Assembly (NCBI GenBank): GCA_026707745.1
Contig: JAPOWG010000003.1
Coordinates: forward strand, 1-64,000
Direction: 5' to 3'
Origin: Chloroflexota bacterium
Lineage (GTDB): Bacteria; Chloroflexota; Anaerolineae; Aggregatilineales; Phototrophicaceae
DNA: 64,000 nucleotides
Part shown: piece by piece, positions 33,832 through 42,596 of the stretch
How positions within the stretch are numbered: the first letter of the stretch is position 1
Layout: every line of letters begins with the position of its first letter
Notes under the pieces: model-generated
The model's database searches: none
What the model saw: only the letters and a program-made list of their open reading frames with translations
Told to the model about the DNA's origin: nothing
Made by a program: the position numbers and the translations under genes

Positions 33832-35175
33832 ATGATTCCCAAACTACGTCTAGCTATGATTTTTGTTCTGCTTTTGAGCTTGCTGACAGGAATTGCCGGC
33901 GCGCAAGATTCCGTCAGCATCACGATTCGTTGTATCGCCAGCCCGCCGGAGGAAGACTGGCGCTGCAACAATTTCGCGGAAGTCGAGGCCGATGTTGAAG
34001 CTGCACTCGGCATCGAGATCGACTTGAACCTGATCCAGGACAACGCCAGTTGGGGCGACTACAAGAACGAATTCGTTCTGGCATCGGAAGCGGGCGAAGC
34101 GCCTGATATCATCTTGTCCGGTCACGAAGACATTGGCGCCTGGGCGCCGGCTGGGTTCATCATCCCGCTGGACGACATGATCCCGAATCACGCCGAATTC
34201 GAGGACATCGTGCCCTCGCTTTGGGATTCGCATCACTACAACGGCGTAATCTATGGCATCCCGCAAGACGCCGAAGCGCGCCCGATCTTCTATAGCAAGC
34301 TTCTGCTGCGCGATCTGGGCTGGAGCGAAGAAGATATTGATTCCTTGCCCGACCGCGTCGTCGCCGGTGAATTCACCTTTGCCGATATGCTGGCGACCGC
34401 CGTAGAAGCAATTGACGAGGGCGTCGTCGACGCCGGCAATGGTTGGTGGCATCGTCCGAGCAATGGTCCCGACTTCCTCTACTACTACTACGGCCATGGC
34501 GGCGAAGTCCTCGATATGGACGGCAACCTGGTCGTGGACCGCGATGCTATGGTCGCGGCCTATGAATTGCTGGGCGGCGCGGTGGCGTCCGGGGCGCTGC
34601 GCTCCGACATCATCGGGCTGGACTGGAACGAAGTCTGGCATCCGAGCGTGGGCAGCGCCGATACCGTGCTATTTGCCGCCGGCGGCACCTGGAATTGGCC
34701 CAACTGGGCACTTAACTATGTTGCCGACAAGGGTGGCGACGAGTATCTCTTCGAGAATGTCGGGCTGACGCTCATCCCGGCTATGGGTACGGGCAAAGCT
34801 ATCACCCTGACGCACCCGCTCACCTACATGATCAGCAGCGGCAGCGCGCATCCCGATGTGGCTATGGCGCTGATCGCCGCGATCACCACGCCGGAAGCCA
34901 ACAACCGTCACGCGATTGACAGCTTCCATCTGGGTATCCTGAACGCGCAGTTGGAATCCGAAGCCTACGCCAACAACCGGCTGTTGAGCAGCGCGCACTA
35001 CATGCTGGACCATACGACGGCGCTGCCCAACCATCCCGGTTGGAACGCCTGGTCCGGCGCCTACTTCCTGGGCATTCAGGCGGTAGAAACCGGCGAGGCG
35101 GACGCGGCGGGCGCGGCCGATATCGCCATCGCGCAAATGCAGAATGAATTGGGCGACGGCATCACAGTTCGCTAG
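33832..35175 (+). CDS. Carbohydrate-type ABC substrate-binding protein (ugpB position)
   Basis: 447-aa family 1 solute-binding protein. Signal peptide with core MIFVLLLSLLTGIAGA ends before QDSVS. Segments 'EFVLASEAGEAPDIILSGHEDIGAW' (partly) and 'GVIYGIPQDAEARPIFYSK' are typical. First gene of an operon with two permeases, an ATPase and a glycerophosphodiesterase, the order found for ugpBAECQ. The ligand may thus be a glycerol phosphate or a glycerophosphodiester, but the protein is not close enough by eye to UgpB to name it. Confidence 0.85.
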   Translation: MIPKLRLAMIFVLLLSLLTGIAGAQDSVSITIRCIASPPEEDWRCNNFAEVEADVEAALGIEIDLNLIQDNASWGDYKNEFVLASEAGEAPDIILSGHEDIGAWAPAGFIIPLDDMIPNHAEFEDIVPSLWDSHHYNGVIYGIPQDAEARPIFYSKLLLRDLGWSEEDIDSLPDRVVAGEFTFADMLATAVEAIDEGVVDAGNGWWHRPSNGPDFLYYYYGHGGEVLDMDGNLVVDRDAMVAAYELLGGAVASGALRSDIIGLDWNEVWHPSVGSADTVLFAAGGTWNWPNWALNYVADKGGDEYLFENVGLTLIPAMGTGKAITLTHPLTYMISSGSAHPDVAMALIAAITTPEANNRHAIDSFHLGILNAQLESEAYANNRLLSSAHYMLDHTTALPNHPGWNAWSGAYFLGIQAVETGEADAAGAADIAIAQMQNELGDGITVR

Positions 35176-35212
35176 TCGGCTGTCTGTCGTTCGCACAAGT
35201 GCTTCAAAGTTG

Positions 35213-35242
35213 GTCAAGGGGAGCGATCCCGCTCCCCTTGAC
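35213..35242 (+). terminator. Strong hairpin between binding protein and permease genes
   Basis: A 13-bp perfect stem (gtcaaggggagcg / cgctccccttgac) with a 4-base loop follows the binding-protein gene by 37 bases. There is no T-tract after it, so it is more likely an mRNA-stabilising or partial attenuation stem that keeps binding-protein transcript above permease transcript than a full terminator. Confidence 0.55.
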
Positions 35243-35331
35243 TGGCAAGCAGGCCAGGCTCTGCATTCCTAAAATAATATGGGAGCGCTCGCCCTTTTAA
35301 TTGGGCCTCCGGCAAGGCGCGAGTTTTACTT

Positions 35332-36315
35332 ATGTCCGAGCAAGCAAAAACCAGCGATTCGTCAGTTCCTCGAGGCATCCTCGGAAGCAACGCCCTGAAG
35401 TCATATCTGGGCGCCTACGGATTTATGGCGCCGGCGGGCATTCTCGTCATCGTCTTTTTCTTGATCCCGGTGGCCATCGTTCTCTACTTGAGTGTCACTA
35501 ATCTGGCGAGTTCAAACTTCACTTCAGACCTCGCCAAGATGGAATTTGTCGGTCTGAAGAATTATCAAACGCTGCTAAATGATCAATTTGCGCGGAAAAT
35601 CTTCTTTAATACCATCTTTTATGTGTTGGTCACGCTCTCTATTTTCAATGTTTCGCTGGCGCTGATCGTTTCCCTGCTCACCACGCATATTGACCGCAAC
35701 GCGGGCTTTGTCTTTCGCGCGCTGTGGATCTTGCCGCGCATCACCTCGCCCGTTGTTTACATTTTGATTTGGAAGCGAATGACAGCGGAAGCGCCCTTTG
35801 GGATTATCAACCAGTTCAACGAGGCGTTCGGGCAGCCTACTTACAACTATCTTGCCACCAATCCCTGGGTATTCGTGGTAGTCGTGAACGGATTTATCGG
35901 CGTGTCCTTTGGCATGATTATTTTCACTTCCGCTATCGAGTCGATCCCGAAAGACCTGCTTAATGCCTCGCTGGTCGACGGTTCGTCGAAGCTGCAGCGC
36001 ATCCGCTATGTCATCATGCCATTGATCCGTTGGCCGCTGCTCTTTGTCGTGACGTATCAGACGCTGTCGTTGCTGACGTCATTCGTGGAGATTCAGTTGT
36101 TGACGGACGGCGGTCCCGGTCTTTATCGCACGGAGGTATGGTCCTTGACGGCCTATCACCGCGCCTTGTCGAATTATTTTGGCAATGCCCAGTGGGGTTA
36201 CGGCTCGGCTTTTGCGGTGCTGCTGGTGATGATCGGGGTGGTGCTGGCTGTGATTTATATGCGGGTATTCCGTTTTGACGAATTGATCGCCGAGCCGCGG
36301 GTGGAAGCGCTATGA
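35332..36315 (+). CDS. ABC transporter permease, MalF/UgpA type
   Basis: 327-aa inner-membrane permease. First helix near residues 39-60 (YGFMAPAGILVIVFFLIPVAIVLYL in part), EAA-loop segment LNASLVDGSSKLQRIRYVIMPLI, and the family end 'TDGGPGLYRTEVW'. It overlaps the next permease gene by four bases (ATGA), so the two are coupled. Second gene of the ugp-like operon. Confidence 0.87.
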   Translation: MSEQAKTSDSSVPRGILGSNALKSYLGAYGFMAPAGILVIVFFLIPVAIVLYLSVTNLASSNFTSDLAKMEFVGLKNYQTLLNDQFARKIFFNTIFYVLVTLSIFNVSLALIVSLLTTHIDRNAGFVFRALWILPRITSPVVYILIWKRMTAEAPFGIINQFNEAFGQPTYNYLATNPWVFVVVVNGFIGVSFGMIIFTSAIESIPKDLLNASLVDGSSKLQRIRYVIMPLIRWPLLFVVTYQTLSLLTSFVEIQLLTDGGPGLYRTEVWSLTAYHRALSNYFGNAQWGYGSAFAVLLVMIGVVLAVIYMRVFRFDELIAEPRVEAL

Positions 36316-37889
36316 AGGCGCGGGATGCAGTCTTCGATACGCTCAAAGTCAAAGTCGACGAGCGCCCACAGAGCTTGCCGCAAGATCTGGCGGAAGCCCT
36401 GCGGCTGGGCGCGATAAGCATTATTGTGTTGCTCGTCGCCGCCTTCTTGTTCAGCGGGGTTGTTGGTCCGCTTTTTGCCCTGGGCGGCGTCGAAGAGACG
36501 GTGATGGATGTTTTGACCCGCCTCAGCTTGCTGGCGCTGCCCTTTGTCGCTTATATCGGCGGGGCGAGCGTCGCCCGCCGATATACAAGATCCGATATCG
36601 CGCGGGCGCTGGGATTGGCTTTTAGCAGCACAGTGCTATTGTTCGCGCTCATTTCCGCTGGCTATTATGTTCTTGACTATGGCGTATTCGCGCCGCGGCC
36701 ATCTCTGCAAATGACGCTCAGCCAGACTGAGGCGGGCATTCGCGTTGAGGCCATCGTCGCCGGGGGCGCCGCCGAAACAGCGGGCCTGCAAGTCGGTGAT
36801 GTCATCACGGCGATCCGGCGCGACGCGGTGGACCTGGAAGCTTTCAACAAGCGGCTTGGCCAGGCATTGGAGGGCGACCCGCTGCGTCTGCGCTTCAGGC
36901 GCGGCGACGAGGAACTTCAGGAGACGGTCCGGGTCGTTCTGGTTTCCGATAAGCAGCTTGGCGCTTTATGGCCCGGTTTGTCGCTGGCGCTGGCATTCAC
37001 CGCGATTATCGTATTTTTGCCCGGTCATTGGGCGCCTTATATTGCGCTGGTTGGCCTGTTATCACCTTTGATCGTGGGCTATTTTTGGGTGATCACCGCG
37101 ACGTTCAGCTTCCGCACCGAAGGGTTGGTGCCGCTCGATGGTAATGACAATTTTGGCGGCTTTACCCTGAAAAACTGGGAGTCGATCTTCGTCGGCAATA
37201 TCGCCGGCTTGGAATTCAATATTGTCCCTATTTTCATGACCTCACTGGCAATCGCAGCGGTTATGACCTTCGTGGTGTTATTGGTATCCTCGATGGCCGG
37301 TTATGCTTTGTCGCGGATGCACTTCCCGGGGCGGCGTTTCTTTCTCTCGTTCACGCTCATCCTTCACGGCTTTCCAGCCATCACTTTGCTCATTCCCATC
37401 TTCTTTGTATTGCTGCGTCTCGGCAACATTCCGATCATCGGCGATTTGATCGGCTTCAATACCATTGGCGGCATTGCGCTGGTCATGGTCGCCTTTCAAC
37501 TGCCGCTCGGCGTTTGGTTGATGAAAGGATTCTTCGACAACATCCCCTGGGATATGGAGCGGTCCGCGCTCATAGACGGCGCCTCGCGCTGGCGTACCTA
37601 CTGGGAGATTTTATTGCCACAGATACGTCCGGGCTTATTGGCTTTGGGTATCTTCGCCTTCATCGGCGGCTGGAACGCATATATTATCCCGGCCACCTAT
37701 TCCATCGGCTCCGGCGTGAGCAATTTGCCCGTCTTCCTAGAGGAGCTGATAGACGCGACCGCGCCTGTCGATTGGAATCAAGTGGCGGCGGTCGGCTTGT
37801 TCCAATTGATACCCATTTTCATCTTCTTTATCTTCGCCCAGGAATACCTGCTGAACATTTATGCCGGCGGGACGAAAGGCAGTTCCTGA
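36312..37889 (+). CDS. MalG-type ABC permease with inserted PDZ domain
   Basis: 525 aa against about 280 for the family. The C-terminal half (from about 241) is a normal MalG/UgpE permease with EAA loop ERSALIDGASRWRTYWEILLP. In front lie three extra membrane segments (about 33-58, 70-88, 98-121), a PDZ domain (about 133-210: GIRVEAIVAGGAAETAGLQVGDVITAI with the typical 'GL.VGD.I' core), and one more helix (217-237). If the N-terminus is cytoplasmic the PDZ domain faces outside, where the binding protein docks, and the permease core keeps its normal topology. I know no such permease; the reading is continuous with no sign of frameshift. ATGA overlap with the upstream gene. Confidence 0.82.
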   Translation: MKARDAVFDTLKVKVDERPQSLPQDLAEALRLGAISIIVLLVAAFLFSGVVGPLFALGGVEETVMDVLTRLSLLALPFVAYIGGASVARRYTRSDIARALGLAFSSTVLLFALISAGYYVLDYGVFAPRPSLQMTLSQTEAGIRVEAIVAGGAAETAGLQVGDVITAIRRDAVDLEAFNKRLGQALEGDPLRLRFRRGDEELQETVRVVLVSDKQLGALWPGLSLALAFTAIIVFLPGHWAPYIALVGLLSPLIVGYFWVITATFSFRTEGLVPLDGNDNFGGFTLKNWESIFVGNIAGLEFNIVPIFMTSLAIAAVMTFVVLLVSSMAGYALSRMHFPGRRFFLSFTLILHGFPAITLLIPIFFVLLRLGNIPIIGDLIGFNTIGGIALVMVAFQLPLGVWLMKGFFDNIPWDMERSALIDGASRWRTYWEILLPQIRPGLLALGIFAFIGGWNAYIIPATYSIGSGVSNLPVFLEELIDATAPVDWNQVAAVGLFQLIPIFIFFIFAQEYLLNIYAGGTKGSS

Positions 37890-37938
37890 TACCGTTTCGC
37901 GCAAGGGTTGTTGTGGCAGAGCGAGAAAGACGCATGCG

Positions 37939-39018
37939 ATGAAAGTGACAATCGATAATCTCAGCAAGAAATTTGGCGACGTTGTCGGCGTCGAGAACTT
38001 GACCCTGCATATTGAAGACGGTGAATTCGTCGCCTTTCTGGGACCCTCCGGCTGCGGCAAGACGACCACGCTGCTTACCCTGGCGGGCATCTACAAACCC
38101 ACCGACGGGGTCATTAGGTTTGGCGAACGTATCGTCAACACGGTTCAGCCGAAAGACCGCAATATCGGCATGGTCTTCCAGAGTTACGCGCTTTACCCTC
38201 ATATGACCGTCTTCCAGAATATCGCCTATCCGCTCAAACTGAAAAAAGTGTCGAAGGCCGACCAACACGACCGCGTCCGGCAGGTCGCCAATGTGATGGG
38301 TATCGGTGAGTTACTGGATCGCCGACCGGGTCAACTGTCGGGCGGCCAACAACAGCGGGTGGCTTTGGGTCGGGCTTTGGTGAAAGAACCGGACGTGCTG
38401 CTCTTTGACGAACCGCTGTCCAATCTGGACGCGCGGCTGCGGCTGACTATGCGCGGCGAGATCAAACACTTGCAGAAAGACCTCGGCATCACATCGATTT
38501 ATGTGACGCACGATCAGGTGGAAGCGATGACTATGGCTGACCGAATCGCGGTGATGAGCGGCGGTCATTTGCAAGCCTTCGATTCGCCCGATGAGTTATA
38601 TGACCGGCCGAAGACGCAGTTCGTCGCGGGCTTCGTTGGTAACCCGCCAATGAACTTCGTCGATGTCAGCGTCCAAGCGTCCAATGGCCGCTTCTTTGCC
38701 GAAACGGAGTCGCTTCGTCTGGAAGTACAAAAGGCGCGCGGCGCGCCGCCTGCCAGTCATGATGGTCCGGTCGTGATGGGCATTAGGCCGGAGGATATCC
38801 AAATAGCGAGCAATGGGTTGGTATCGGGCGAGATATTTGTCGTTGAGCCGCTGGGACGCGAAGACCTGATCGACGTGCGCGTGGGCCGGCACAGTTTCCT
38901 GCTGCTCGCGGACACGGAAAACCGGCACCAAGCCGGGGAGCGTGTCTCGCTTGCCTTTGATATGGAACAAGTGCAGTTCTTCGACCCGGAAACAGAAAAA
39001 TCGCTTTTGTGGCAGTAG
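37939..39018 (+). CDS. ABC transporter ATPase, MalK/UgpC type
   Basis: 359-aa ATPase that powers carbohydrate importers. Walker A GPSGCGKTT (35-43), signature LSGGQQQRVALGRAL (133-147), Walker B VLLFDEPLSNLD with Asp157-Glu158, H-loop in VTHDQ. The C-terminal 120 residues form the OB-type regulatory domain of the MalK group (VMGIRPEDIQI). The ATG at 37939 is the family start; the frame is open 26 codons earlier. It is the only CUT1-type ATPase gene in the window and may also serve the other permease sets. Confidence 0.9.
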   Translation: MKVTIDNLSKKFGDVVGVENLTLHIEDGEFVAFLGPSGCGKTTTLLTLAGIYKPTDGVIRFGERIVNTVQPKDRNIGMVFQSYALYPHMTVFQNIAYPLKLKKVSKADQHDRVRQVANVMGIGELLDRRPGQLSGGQQQRVALGRALVKEPDVLLFDEPLSNLDARLRLTMRGEIKHLQKDLGITSIYVTHDQVEAMTMADRIAVMSGGHLQAFDSPDELYDRPKTQFVAGFVGNPPMNFVDVSVQASNGRFFAETESLRLEVQKARGAPPASHDGPVVMGIRPEDIQIASNGLVSGEIFVVEPLGREDLIDVRVGRHSFLLLADTENRHQAGERVSLAFDMEQVQFFDPETEKSLLWQ

Positions 39019-39039
39019 AGACGATCCGAGCCTGTCGCC

Positions 39040-40464
39040 ATGCTGGATATGCGCTTGCAGGGGCTAGACCGAGCGGTAGCCTCTCCTTCGGATCACGAAC
39101 TTGCCTTGCGCTATGCAGCTTTTATCCGCTTTGACGCGAAAGAACCATTCCTGCCATCGGTTGTCGGCTATAGCGTCTTCCGCGAGAGCAGTTCATCGGC
39201 TTCTTTTCCTCGCGACATTCGACTGAAGGACAGTATCGCCTTTGCCATCGAATACGCCATTTGGTGGGATTGGGATATCGGGCATCTCTATGAACTTGAG
39301 CATATCTGGGTTTATGTCGATTGCGACGGGGTTGTGGTCGATACCGAAGCGAGTTGGCATGGCGATTACAATCGGATGGTGGATGGTGGCCAGCAGCCCC
39401 ATTTTGAAGACAATCGCCCCGCGCTGTATTCAGAACCCGGCAAACATGCTTTTGCCCCCTCGCCCAGTTGGCTGCTGGAAAGAAAAGCCAAGACCCGGGC
39501 AAGCTGCGGTCGTCACGCCGGTAAAATGGGCGTGCATGTAACGCCTTTGTTTGAAGGAATCATTCAGGAACGGGTACCGCTGAACAATCGTCTGGTTCAT
39601 ACCTATCTGGAACGATTGCGCTTCGAGCCGAGTTTCGATTTTTCCAAGGCGTTTGACCTGCGGGAGGCGATCTTTGTCCCTTGGCGGCAGCTCTGTGAGT
39701 GGATACCCCGACGAATTAGTGCGTGGGTTGAGCAACTGCGGCATACGATTCCGCCAGAACTGCGCCGTGTGTTGCGCATCGCGCATCGCGGCGCATCGGC
39801 TTATGCCCAGGAAAACTCGGCAGCGGCATTGCGGGTAGCCGCCGAGCTCGGCGCCGATATGGTCGAAATTGACATCCGCGCCACCGCCGATGATGTGCCT
39901 GTTGTCATCCATGATAGTAGTCTGAGACGAGTCTACGGCATTGATGGAAATGTCTCGGACTCTAGTATGAACGAGCTGAGACGTTTGGATACAAACCGGG
40001 GCAAGATCATCAACTTTGAAGAAGCCGTCAGCTTGTGCCGCCGCCTCGGCTTGGGTTTGTATTTGGATATCAAGCAACTCACCGCGCGGTCGGCTCTATC
40101 GCTGATGGAGACGCTTGATGAATATGACTATCTGCGAGACACGATCTTCGGCTCGTTTCGGCCGGATTATCTTGCTCATATAAAGGCGGCTCGATCCGAT
40201 GCTCAGACTTCGATATTGTTCGGCGCTGTCAATATTGACCCAGTGAAGCTGGCTCAGTCGATTGGGGCGGATTACGTCCATCCCTGCTGGGAAAATCGAG
40301 CCGAGCAGCCGCATCGTTTGCTCAGGCCCGAGTGGATAGAGGCGGTGCGGGAGGCAGAATTGGGGATTGTCTGCTGGCATGAAGAGCGCCCATCAGAAAT
40401 CGTCGCTTTGAAGGCGCTGGGCGTCGATGCCATCTGTTCCGACAAGCCCGAGTTATTGATGTAG
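39040..40464 (+). CDS. Glycerophosphodiester phosphodiesterase with unknown N-terminal domain
   Basis: 474 aa. Residues about 245-474 form a GDPD domain with catalytic and metal residues: His249-Arg250 (AHRGASAYAQENS), Glu276 and Asp278 (VEIDIR), His291-Asp292 (VIHDSSL). It would split glycerophosphodiesters into glycerol 3-phosphate and an alcohol. The first 240 residues are not a GDPD part. They contain 'EYAIWWDWDIGHLYELEHIWVYVD', a pattern that recalls the hydrophobic strand and WEHV motif of Vps62/NPP1-like folds, but this is a guess. No signal peptide. It occupies the ugpQ position of the operon, 21 bases after the ATPase gene. Confidence 0.8.
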   Translation: MLDMRLQGLDRAVASPSDHELALRYAAFIRFDAKEPFLPSVVGYSVFRESSSSASFPRDIRLKDSIAFAIEYAIWWDWDIGHLYELEHIWVYVDCDGVVVDTEASWHGDYNRMVDGGQQPHFEDNRPALYSEPGKHAFAPSPSWLLERKAKTRASCGRHAGKMGVHVTPLFEGIIQERVPLNNRLVHTYLERLRFEPSFDFSKAFDLREAIFVPWRQLCEWIPRRISAWVEQLRHTIPPELRRVLRIAHRGASAYAQENSAAALRVAAELGADMVEIDIRATADDVPVVIHDSSLRRVYGIDGNVSDSSMNELRRLDTNRGKIINFEEAVSLCRRLGLGLYLDIKQLTARSALSLMETLDEYDYLRDTIFGSFRPDYLAHIKAARSDAQTSILFGAVNIDPVKLAQSIGADYVHPCWENRAEQPHRLLRPEWIEAVREAELGIVCWHEERPSEIVALKALGVDAICSDKPELLM

Positions 40465-40488
40465 ACCTGACCTGTAGAGAGACAGCAA

Positions 40489-41613
40489 ATGACTGCAGAA
40501 ACTCTTTTCCCAACCAGCGTGATCGGTAGTTTGCCGCGTCCAAAATGGGTTATTGACTTGCTGCTGGCGCATCAAAGCGGAAGCTTGAGTGATGAAGCGC
40601 TGGACGAGGCCATGGATAAAGCTATTAGCTTTGCCATTGGCCTGCAAGAAGCGGCCGGCGTAGACATCATATCGGACGGCGAGTGGCGCAGAATCGGTTA
40701 CTTTGAAGTTTTCGCGCAAATGGTTGATGGCTTTCAACAAGCCGAATATCAGACTACTTCGCTTGCGCCCGAGATCGTGCCGGATACGGGTTTATCGGCT
40801 CCACAGCAATGGACACTGAAGGAATTCCAGCAAGCCCTGGTGGTGGAAACCATGAGCTATTCGCGTCCGATTGCGGCGGAGGGCGCCTCTTTCCTGCGCC
40901 AGAAGACAGAGCGGCAAACCAAAGTCGCCTTGCCATCGCCGCATATGATTGGGGGACGGTTGTGGCATCCGGATTATTCGAGCGACGCTTATGCCAGTCG
41001 TCGGAACTTCATTGAGGCGGTCATTCCGATTCTGCGTGGGGAAGTGCTCGCATTGCGCGATGTCGGCGTCGATGTTGTTCAATTTGATGATCCCTGGTTG
41101 TGCTTCTTCGTGGATCCGGAGCACCGGGCGCGCTTCAAGGACCCGGATGCCGAGATCGAGCGTGCGATTGATGATCTGAATCGCGTTGTAGCGGGCATTG
41201 ACGGTGTCAAGACCGCGCTGCATGTTTGCCGAGGCAATCGCGCGCGTACGGTTTACGCCAGCGGGGACTACGAACCGATCATGCCCTATCTGCTGGGCGC
41301 CGATGTTGACCAGTTGGCGATGGAGTTCGCGGTGTCGCAAGCGGGCGATATTTCGATCTTCGCGCAATTCCCGACCGACAAGGAGATCGGCTTAGGCGTG
41401 GTTGATGTACGCGGAGAGATCGTTGACACGCCGGAGCTGATCGTGGAACGCGCCGAAAAAGCGCTGAGATTCCTGGCGCCCGAACAGATCACGCTCAACC
41501 CGGATTGTGGATTCGCGCCGACGAGCACGAACCCGATTTCGCTCGAAGAAACCTATCAGAAACTCACAGCGCTGGCGCAAGCCGCCGGCATCTTGCGCCA
41601 GCGCTACGCATAA
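40489..41613 (+). CDS. MetE C-terminal-like (cobalamin-independent methyltransferase) protein
   Basis: 374-aa zinc-dependent methyltransferase homologous to the C-terminal catalytic domain of MetE. The zinc ligands are visible as His245-x-Cys247 (LHVCRGN), Glu279 and Cys340 (LNPDCGF). The start TSVIGSLPRPKW and 'GVDIISDGEWRR' are typical. Stand-alone proteins of this type transfer methyl groups from unknown donors to homocysteine or other thiols. Last gene of the ugp-like operon, 24 bases after the phosphodiesterase. Methyl donor and acceptor are not known. Confidence 0.8.
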   Translation: MTAETLFPTSVIGSLPRPKWVIDLLLAHQSGSLSDEALDEAMDKAISFAIGLQEAAGVDIISDGEWRRIGYFEVFAQMVDGFQQAEYQTTSLAPEIVPDTGLSAPQQWTLKEFQQALVVETMSYSRPIAAEGASFLRQKTERQTKVALPSPHMIGGRLWHPDYSSDAYASRRNFIEAVIPILRGEVLALRDVGVDVVQFDDPWLCFFVDPEHRARFKDPDAEIERAIDDLNRVVAGIDGVKTALHVCRGNRARTVYASGDYEPIMPYLLGADVDQLAMEFAVSQAGDISIFAQFPTDKEIGLGVVDVRGEIVDTPELIVERAEKALRFLAPEQITLNPDCGFAPTSTNPISLEETYQKLTALAQAAGILRQRYA

Positions 41614-41703
41614 TCTCTCATCGCGCCGCTGCAAGGGGCAAGGCCATGGCCACAGGTCGCGCATGACCGCGCGGCGGATCAAGAATCGTTTTCCGGCCGA
41701 TTG

Positions 41704-42531
41704 TCAGGCCGTCACGTAGGATTTGGTCTTGTGCCAAATCAAGGGGTTTAAGCTATCGTCGTCCAGCACGTCGCCTATCTCCAGCGTATCAAGGTAGGTC
41801 TGCGGAAGGATATTGCTTGTGCCGTTAAAAACGCAGCCATCAGGCATATAGCCGCAGGTCATCGCCCGCCGCGTGCCCGGCGTCATGTTGGCGCCGGCGC
41901 CATGCGCCAGCAAGCCATTATGGAAGGAGCAGGATCCGGCGGGCATCGGCGCAGCCACGGACTGGATTTCCGCCCACTGCGGATAGACGTCGAGCAGTTC
42001 GCCCGTATTCATGCCGATGCTTGAATTGTCAAGGGTGGCGGTCTTGTGTGTGCCCGGCAGAAAGTAGAGACAGCCATTGTCTCGCGTGGCGTCGTCCAGC
42101 GCGACCCAAATGCTGATGGCATCGCGCGATGAATAAGACCAGTAAGGGTTGTCCAGGTGCCAGCCGGTGGGGTTGGCCCAGGGCTGTTTGATCAAAGCTT
42201 GATCGTGCCAAATGCGCATGCCGTCGACCCCGGCCAGCTCGCTCGCCAGCTTCCCCAGTCGCGGATCCAGCATTAGTCCGCGCATGCCCTCGTGGTCGGT
42301 CCAGAGGTTGATGCGCTGCACGAACACACGATTATAATAGCTGTTTTCTTCACTATCATCATCCCGCCAGCCGGGGCCGTCGGCCAGCCGGCGATCTTCG
42401 CGCTTTTCCACCGCGTCGTCTACATGCTGGCGCCAGGTTTCCAGCTCGGCTGGCGTCAGAAAGTCCTCGATGATGATATAGCCGTTGTCTTGATAGAAAT
42501 TAATTTGTTCTTGTGTCAGATCAGTTTTCAT
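41704..42531 (-). CDS. Phytanoyl-CoA dioxygenase, 'WHLDN' subgroup (copy C)
   Basis: 275-aa oxygenase paralogous to copies A and B on the other side of the ugp-like operon. His125-x-Asp127 in TGWHLDNPYWSYSS, distal HGAGANMTPGTRRAM and the same beginning LTQEQINFYQDNGYII are intact. The three copies therefore bracket the transporter operon from both ends. A good promoter precedes it (42568-42596). Substrate unknown. Confidence 0.85.
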   Translation of the reverse strand: MKTDLTQEQINFYQDNGYIIIEDFLTPAELETWRQHVDDAVEKREDRRLADGPGWRDDDSEENSYYNRVFVQRINLWTDHEGMRGLMLDPRLGKLASELAGVDGMRIWHDQALIKQPWANPTGWHLDNPYWSYSSRDAISIWVALDDATRDNGCLYFLPGTHKTATLDNSSIGMNTGELLDVYPQWAEIQSVAAPMPAGSCSFHNGLLAHGAGANMTPGTRRAMTCGYMPDGCVFNGTSNILPQTYLDTLEIGDVLDDDSLNPLIWHKTKSYVTA

Positions 42532-42567
42532 TCGACTAACGCTCCGCTAGAAACTGCATATGCGCGA

Positions 42568-42596
42568 AGTATAAAACGCGGTTTCATCAATGACAA
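42568..42596 (-). promoter_or_regulatory. Sigma-70-type promoter of PhyH copy C
   Basis: On the minus strand TTGTCA (42591-42596) and TATACT (42568-42573) are 17 bases apart, each one base off consensus, about 35 bases before the ATG at 42531. The same two hexamers are used at 6626-6655. Confidence 0.65.

Noticed and set aside
41614-41703. Palindrome ggccatggcc between convergent genes
   Set aside because: A 10-bp palindrome without loop or T-tract is expected by chance in GC-rich DNA and does not form a convincing terminator.
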